This document shows, piece after piece, positions 5,832 to 8,838 of a stretch of 8,838 nucleotides of DNA; position 1 is the first letter of the stretch, and the number at the start of each line of letters is the position of its first letter. Position numbers and translations under genes: made by a program. The notes under the pieces are model-generated. The model searched no databases. It was not told where the DNA came from and saw only the letters and a list, made by a program, of their open reading frames with translations. The stretch is taken from the NCBI GenBank assembly GCA_023265215.1, contig JAHFUH010000191.1, positions 1 to 8,838 of the forward strand, read 5' to 3'. The stretch is from Acidobacteriota bacterium (lineage in GTDB: Bacteria > Acidobacteriota > UBA6911).

Positions 5832-6841
5832 ATGCAAAAAAGAATTCTCCAAGCACTGCTGTTTTTGACAATCCTTTTGATTGGGACATCGGGAACCCGC
5901 TCCAATTCCGCTCAATCGCTTCAACAACCACAGCCTGTGAAACCCATCTCCATTCTTGAAAAGAACACCCTGTTCACCGTCTACGGCAGGACCTTTAATT
6001 TTGCACCGATCCTTGGCCACCTGGGCGCATACCAGGGTTTTGAAGACATGGACAAGGATATCCAGCCATGGATTCGGGACATCAAGAAAAGGAACGACAA
6101 TAAGGGCGTTATTCCGGCGGTACATCTGATTTACGCGATGGCGATCCCGTGCAAACCCAAGGACGATTGTCTTCTTTATCTCGAGGGGATGAAGAAAAAT
6201 ATCGTCAGCGACTATATCGAGCCCGCGGCAAAACGGGGGTGGATGGTCGTGTTGGACACCCAGATAGGCAAATCCAATCCTGTGCAGCAGGTAAAGCGGA
6301 TCCTCGACAAGGGCTATTTGAAATACGAAAATGTCGCTGTGGCGCTTGATCCGGAATTTCGCGTTCACCCCGGCAGACAACTGCCCGGCATACCAATCGG
6401 CACTATCCAGGCTTCCCAGATCAATGAAGCGCAAAAAATGCTGGATGACTATGCCAGGGCTCAGAAATCGCCTCAAAAGAAAATCCTGAAAAGAAAATCC
6501 TGATCGTGCATCAATTCGGCGACGCCAACGTTCATGACGGCGTGCCTTTCATGATCGAGGATAAGAAGAACCTGAAAACATATGATTACGTTGATCTGGT
6601 CATTGATGTGGACGGGTTCGGGAAACAGCCGGTAAAAGTGGAAAAGTACAATCGGATCACCGATTCAAAGATATATCCCTTTATCAAATATCGCGGAATA
6701 AAGGTTTTCTTTCCAAACCAGTGGGAGAAACACGGCCACTATGACAAACCGCCCATGAACCTGGACCAAATTTTCGGTGTCGAACCGGCCCAAGACGGTC
6801 CCAGAATGCGGACCAAGCCTGACTTATTAATCATTTGCTAA
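5832..6841 (+). pseudogene. secreted TIM-barrel-like protein split by a 14-bp duplication
   Basis: The first frame (5832-6503) starts with a signal peptide: MQKRILQ, then hydrophobic ALLFLTILLIG, with likely cleavage near SNSA-Q (residues 25-28). It then reads KGVIPAVHLIYAMAIP, GWMVVLDTQIG, ENVAVALDPEF and GTIQASQINEAQKMLDDYAR. It hits TGA at 6501. The second frame (from GTG 6506) continues VHQFGDANVHDGVPF, VDLVIDVDGFG, YRGIKVFFPNQW and PDLLIIC. Removing one unit of the tandem AAAAGAAAATCCTG at 6475-6502 joins them as ...QKKILIVHQFG..., about 331 residues. Regular strands ending in acidic residues suggest an (alpha/beta)8 barrel; I recall similar uncharacterised secreted or lipoprotein-like proteins with LDPEW and NVDGFG motifs in Actinobacteria, without a known activity. 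Ribosome binding is weak (GGAAACA). A glycosidase-like role is only a guess. Confidence 0.65.
6475..6502 (+). repeat. perfect 14-bp tandem duplication
   Basis: AAAAGAAAATCCTG occurs twice with no spacer (6475-6488, 6489-6502). Fourteen is not a multiple of three, so the second unit shifts the reading frame of the enclosing gene and creates the TGA at 6501. Confidence 0.95.
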
Positions 6842-6853
6842 GTTTGCAACAGA

Positions 6854-7048
6854 ATGGAAGAACGGAAGAATTCGATTTCCTGTTATAAATGCAGCTACTA
6901 TAAAGTCACCTGGGATGTCCACCAGCCCTATGGATGCCGCGCGCATGGATTCAAAACCCCCCGGAATCCAGCAATGGTTGTCTACGAAACCTCCGGGATT
7001 GAATGCCAGCTGTTCGAGCCTAAGAAAACCGGTTCAGCTGGTGCCTAG
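6854..7048 (+). CDS. small Cys-rich protein, probable zinc-binding
   Basis: The product has 64 residues. Cys10 and Cys13 form a CxxC, with further Cys at 28 and 51, around the conserved-looking core YKVTWDVHQPYGCRAHGFK (residues 16-34) and a SGIECQLFEPK ending. Four Cys in this spacing suggest a single zinc site. I recall short bacterial proteins with the same 'CxxCxxxxVTW...PYGCxxxGFK' layout, sometimes carrying misleading database names, and none with a firm function. It begins 12 nt after the split gene upstream, so it could be co-transcribed with it; no strong ribosome binding site is visible. Its TAG overlaps the stop codon of the minus-strand antitoxin gene. Confidence 0.7.
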   Translation: MEERKNSISCYKCSYYKVTWDVHQPYGCRAHGFKTPRNPAMVVYETSGIECQLFEPKKTGSAGA

Positions 7049-7311
7049 TCTTTGCCATTACGCTCCCCGGCAAATATTTGCAGGATTTCAGAAGGCAGGG
7101 GCTCATCGAAGTCCTTCCGGATGCGGACCTTTCCTTCCCATCCTCCCGATCGCCACCTCCGGTGCGGTCCGGCGATTGGAACGAGTTTAGCCTTCGGGAC
7201 ACCAGCCTTGGCGATGACGATTTCTTCACCCTCTGAAACCCGCTCAACGAGTCCGGATAGATTCGTTCTGGCTTTATACAAATTGACAATGTGCTTTCCC
7301 ACTGGTTGCAT
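7045..7311 (-). CDS. orphan Phd/YefM-type antitoxin
   Basis: The product has 88 residues from ATG 7311. KHIVNLYKARTNLSGLVERV (residues 7-26) is the start of the Phd/YefM DNA-binding and dimerisation fold, and GEEIVIAKAGVPKAKLVPI (28-46) is its most typical segment. The tail GGWEGKVRIRKDFDEPLPSE (56-75) is the toxin-binding part common in antitoxins paired with VapC/PIN toxins. No toxin gene follows: downstream on this strand lies the convergent Cys-rich gene, whose stop it overlaps by 4 bp (CTAG). It may act on a distant toxin, or be a survivor of a lost pair. The start is uncertain: an upstream in-frame ATG at 7356 would add 15 unlikely residues, a GTG at 7302 would remove three, and none has a good ribosome binding site. 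Confidence 0.8.
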   Translation of the reverse strand: MQPVGKHIVNLYKARTNLSGLVERVSEGEEIVIAKAGVPKAKLVPIAGPHRRWRSGGWEGKVRIRKDFDEPLPSEILQIFAGERNGKD

Positions 7312-7538
7312 CCAGGTTGGTCTACCTTGACCAGTGTTACTACAATCCCGGCGCATATACTACTTTGCAATTGCGGCCGGCACTGCGCCCGGTTCGATCC
7401 CTTTTTGAAACAAACGATCCGCGCATGCGCCGCAAACTCACGATCGCCACAATTCAGGCTGCAGTCAATGCAAAGTACCAGCGGAACATAGCACATCTGG
7501 TGAAACCGGCCAGGGAGGATCTGAAATCAAATGGCAGA
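7312..7538. other. intergenic stretch without recognised gene
   Basis: A plus-strand frame is open from 7317 to 7637 (106 codons), but it runs on through two repeats (7539-7592, 7600-7627). It has no good ribosome binding site and no family likeness that I know. The part NDPRMRRKLTIATIQAAVNA looks protein-like and could be a gene remnant; the evidence is too weak to call it. Confidence 0.3.
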
Positions 7539-7592
7539 TTGTCCTTCCCAGCGCGGCCGGGGCCGCAACCAAATGTTCGAGATTGGAGAGGC
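7539..7592 (+). repeat. GC-palindrome repeat, copy 2
   Basis: This is the second copy of the 2901-2956 repeat, same orientation, with GCGGCC-GG-GGCCGC at its centre. The homology includes the flanking TTGTCCTTCC and AAATGTTCGAGATTG, so the unit is larger than the palindrome alone. Confidence 0.7.
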
Positions 7593-7599
7593 CGCGCGC

Positions 7600-7627
7600 T
7601 TTCAGCCATCAGCTTTCAGCGCTCAGC
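7600..7627. repeat. heptamer tandem repeat NNTCAGC x4
   Basis: Four consecutive 7-base units (TTTCAGC, CATCAGC, TTTCAGC, GCTCAGC) share TCAGC and differ in the first two bases. It immediately follows the GC-palindrome repeat. Confidence 0.6.
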
Positions 7628-7668
7628 TTCTGAATAAGTTCTATGACTTCAGTTGCTTCACTTGCAAA

Positions 7669-7693
7669 ACTTCTTTGCAAAACACAAAGAAGT
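7669..7693 (-). terminator. weak candidate terminator of the esterase gene
   Basis: ACTTCTTTG (7669-7677) and CAAAGAAGT (7685-7693) form a perfect 9-bp stem with a 7-nt loop. It lies 15 bp beyond the esterase stop, and on the minus strand it is followed by TTTGC. The stem is AT-rich and the T-run short, so termination may be inefficient. Confidence 0.35.
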
Positions 7694-7707
7694 CACCGAT
7701 AAAGAAT

Positions 7708-8838
7708 CTATTTGCCGGAATCCAGCAGGATTCGACGTATTTCCGAATAGGGATCGTTCTGCAAGCGGCTGTCAAGATTGAAAATCATGGTTGAACGGCT
7801 TTTAAGATCGTAAGGACTCCATCGAGGCAGTGCGCCGGTGTTTGGATCGCCGGATCGCGCAAAAGCAATCCAGGCAGAACTCATTTGATCTGCAACTTGC
7901 TGTGGCTCGGGACCGGACCCGACCATGCTTCTCGCAGTCTCGATATTGTTGAAGACCAGTGGAAGATCGAGCGCGTGGTGTGATCGGAGACGTCCACCAT
8001 CAACCGGTGTTTCCCAAGCCAATAAATAAGCATAAACAGGTGCGGCAGCTTGAGCTGCTTTTCGTTCCGCCTGAATCACCGTGGCAATCCAATAGCCCTT
8101 CAATGTCTCCAGGACTGTTATCAGATGGCTCGGCGAATAGTTCGGAAACGCTGCACGTAACGCAGGGATCAGTGCTTCCGCCTTGCCGGGCAGCTGTTTG
8201 CGCACATAGGCCGTGAATTCCTCATCGGTGGAGGCTCCGAATTTTGAATCACGCGCCCGGAAAATGGTCATCTCATCCTTGTTGGAACCGATGAGTACCG
8301 GGATTTTGGCGGAAATCAGTGGAGCATCCGGGATAAATGGTTTTCGCGGCAGTGCAATTCCATCCACGCAAGGGACAAGCCCACCGATCGGCATTGTTAG
8401 TTGCCCCGCAGGAGAAGCGGCTGCTGCAGTGGCAGGCTGAGCATCGAAAATTGCCTGAGTGCTGGCGCGTTTAAGGGCTTCCCGATCGCCTTCAGCAATC
8501 CCGAGCTTTTTCAGCAATTCTCGCCCTAAAGAGATAGCTTCTTCACTGGACGGTGCATCCAATCCCGAACCGCTTTGAATAATTGCTTTATGGAAAAGGC
8601 CTTTTGCCGGGGGCATTGCCATCAACATGGGAACCTTGCGTGCGCCTCCGCTCTCTCCGAAGATGGTCACATTGCCGGGATTCCCGCCGAAACGTGCAAT
8701 ATTGTCGCGCACCCATTCGAGGCTTAAGACTATATCCAACATTCCCGCTTGACCTGACGAAACATATTCAGAGCCCCACTCTTTACCAAGCTGGAGAAAG
8801 CCAAAAACATTCAACCTGTGGTTGACTGAAACAACCAC
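7708..8838 (-). CDS. type B carboxylesterase (C-terminal 376 residues, cut by window edge)
   Basis: The visible part begins inside the protein at VVSVNHRLNVFGF, a conserved segment of the para-nitrobenzyl esterase/cholinesterase-like alpha/beta hydrolases. The nucleophile elbow is GESGG (Ser63 in the visible part), just after NPGNVTIF. The acid is Glu189 in SNKDEMTIF. The catalytic His288 is in HHALDLPLVF. All three triad members are present. The family hydrolyses ester bonds of varied small substrates; the natural substrate is unknown. Members are usually about 500-550 residues, so roughly 130-170 are missing upstream, including any signal peptide and the oxyanion-hole region. The C-terminus (SAWIAFARSGDPN, W-PYD) is typical and complete at TAG 7708. 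The Met coded at the window edge should not be taken as the start. Confidence 0.92.
   Translation of the reverse strand: MVVSVNHRLNVFGFLQLGKEWGSEYVSSGQAGMLDIVLSLEWVRDNIARFGGNPGNVTIFGESGGARKVPMLMAMPPAKGLFHKAIIQSGSGLDAPSSEEAISLGRELLKKLGIAEGDREALKRASTQAIFDAQPATAAAASPAGQLTMPIGGLVPCVDGIALPRKPFIPDAPLISAKIPVLIGSNKDEMTIFRARDSKFGASTDEEFTAYVRKQLPGKAEALIPALRAAFPNYSPSHLITVLETLKGYWIATVIQAERKAAQAAAPVYAYLLAWETPVDGGRLRSHHALDLPLVFNNIETARSMVGSGPEPQQVADQMSSAWIAFARSGDPNTGALPRWSPYDLKSRSTMIFNLDSRLQNDPYSEIRRILLDSGK

Noticed and set aside
7020..7496. 158-codon minus-strand frame
   Set aside because: It overlaps the Phd-like antitoxin in another frame, has no family likeness and shows irregular composition.
7317..7637. 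106-codon plus-strand frame
   Set aside because: It passes through two repeats, has no good ribosome binding site, and no product is recognised; described only as an intergenic stretch.
1..8838. CRISPR array, tRNA, rRNA, transposase or integrase genes
   Set aside because: No regularly spaced direct repeats, cloverleaf, rRNA-like segment or recombinase motifs were seen on either strand.

Overview
The window is 8.8 kb of moderate-GC bacterial DNA with few intact genes and many repeats and broken genes. The best guess for the source is an Acidobacteriota-like or other soil/sediment environmental bacterium. That guess rests on the membrane tail of a Ser/Thr-kinase-type protein on the minus strand, on GC-rich palindromic repeats of a kind common in such genomes, and on the mix of toxin-antitoxin genes, an ABC-F ATPase and a large carboxylesterase. 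No rRNA, tRNA or marker gene settles the taxon.

Left part (1-2300): almost entirely repeats and gene remains. Two hairpins (3-68 and 87-104) are followed by the first copy of a dispersed repeat of about 195 bp (234-429) that carries a 52-residue ORF. Next comes an AT-rich block of interlocking inverted repeats (451-524). A HicB-like antitoxin gene with a C-terminal HTH (627-1041, minus) is broken by two one-base frame changes, the first exactly at an A AAA AAG slippery heptamer. A 73-bp palindrome (1108-1180) and a 20-bp operator-like palindrome follow. The decayed membrane tail of a probable Ser/Thr kinase (1356-2063, minus) ends against a palindromic repeat (2064-2173).

Middle part (2260-5505): a compact MazE-like/MazF-like toxin-antitoxin operon with its own extended -10 promoter; an L7Ae/L30e-like small RNA-binding protein on the minus strand; a composite inverted element (3534-3768) made of two opposed copies of the repeat seen at 2064; then a probable promoter and an intact ABC-F ATPase gene of 545 codons, the clearest full-length gene here.

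Right part (5506-8838): a hexamer tandem repeat and the second, frameshifted copy of the 195-bp repeat. Then comes a secreted TIM-barrel-like protein gene split by a 14-bp tandem duplication, a small Cys-rich protein, and an orphan Phd/YefM-type antitoxin that overlaps it tail to tail by 4 bp. A repeat-bearing gap follows, and then the C-terminal 376 residues of a type B carboxylesterase running off the right edge.

The genes do not form one pathway. The only clear functional unit is the toxin-antitoxin pair. The rest reads as an accessory, repeat-invaded stretch in which at least three genes have been inactivated by small indels or stops. Whether those indels are biological or assembly errors cannot be decided from the sequence alone. 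I saw no CRISPR array, transposase, integrase or defence operon.
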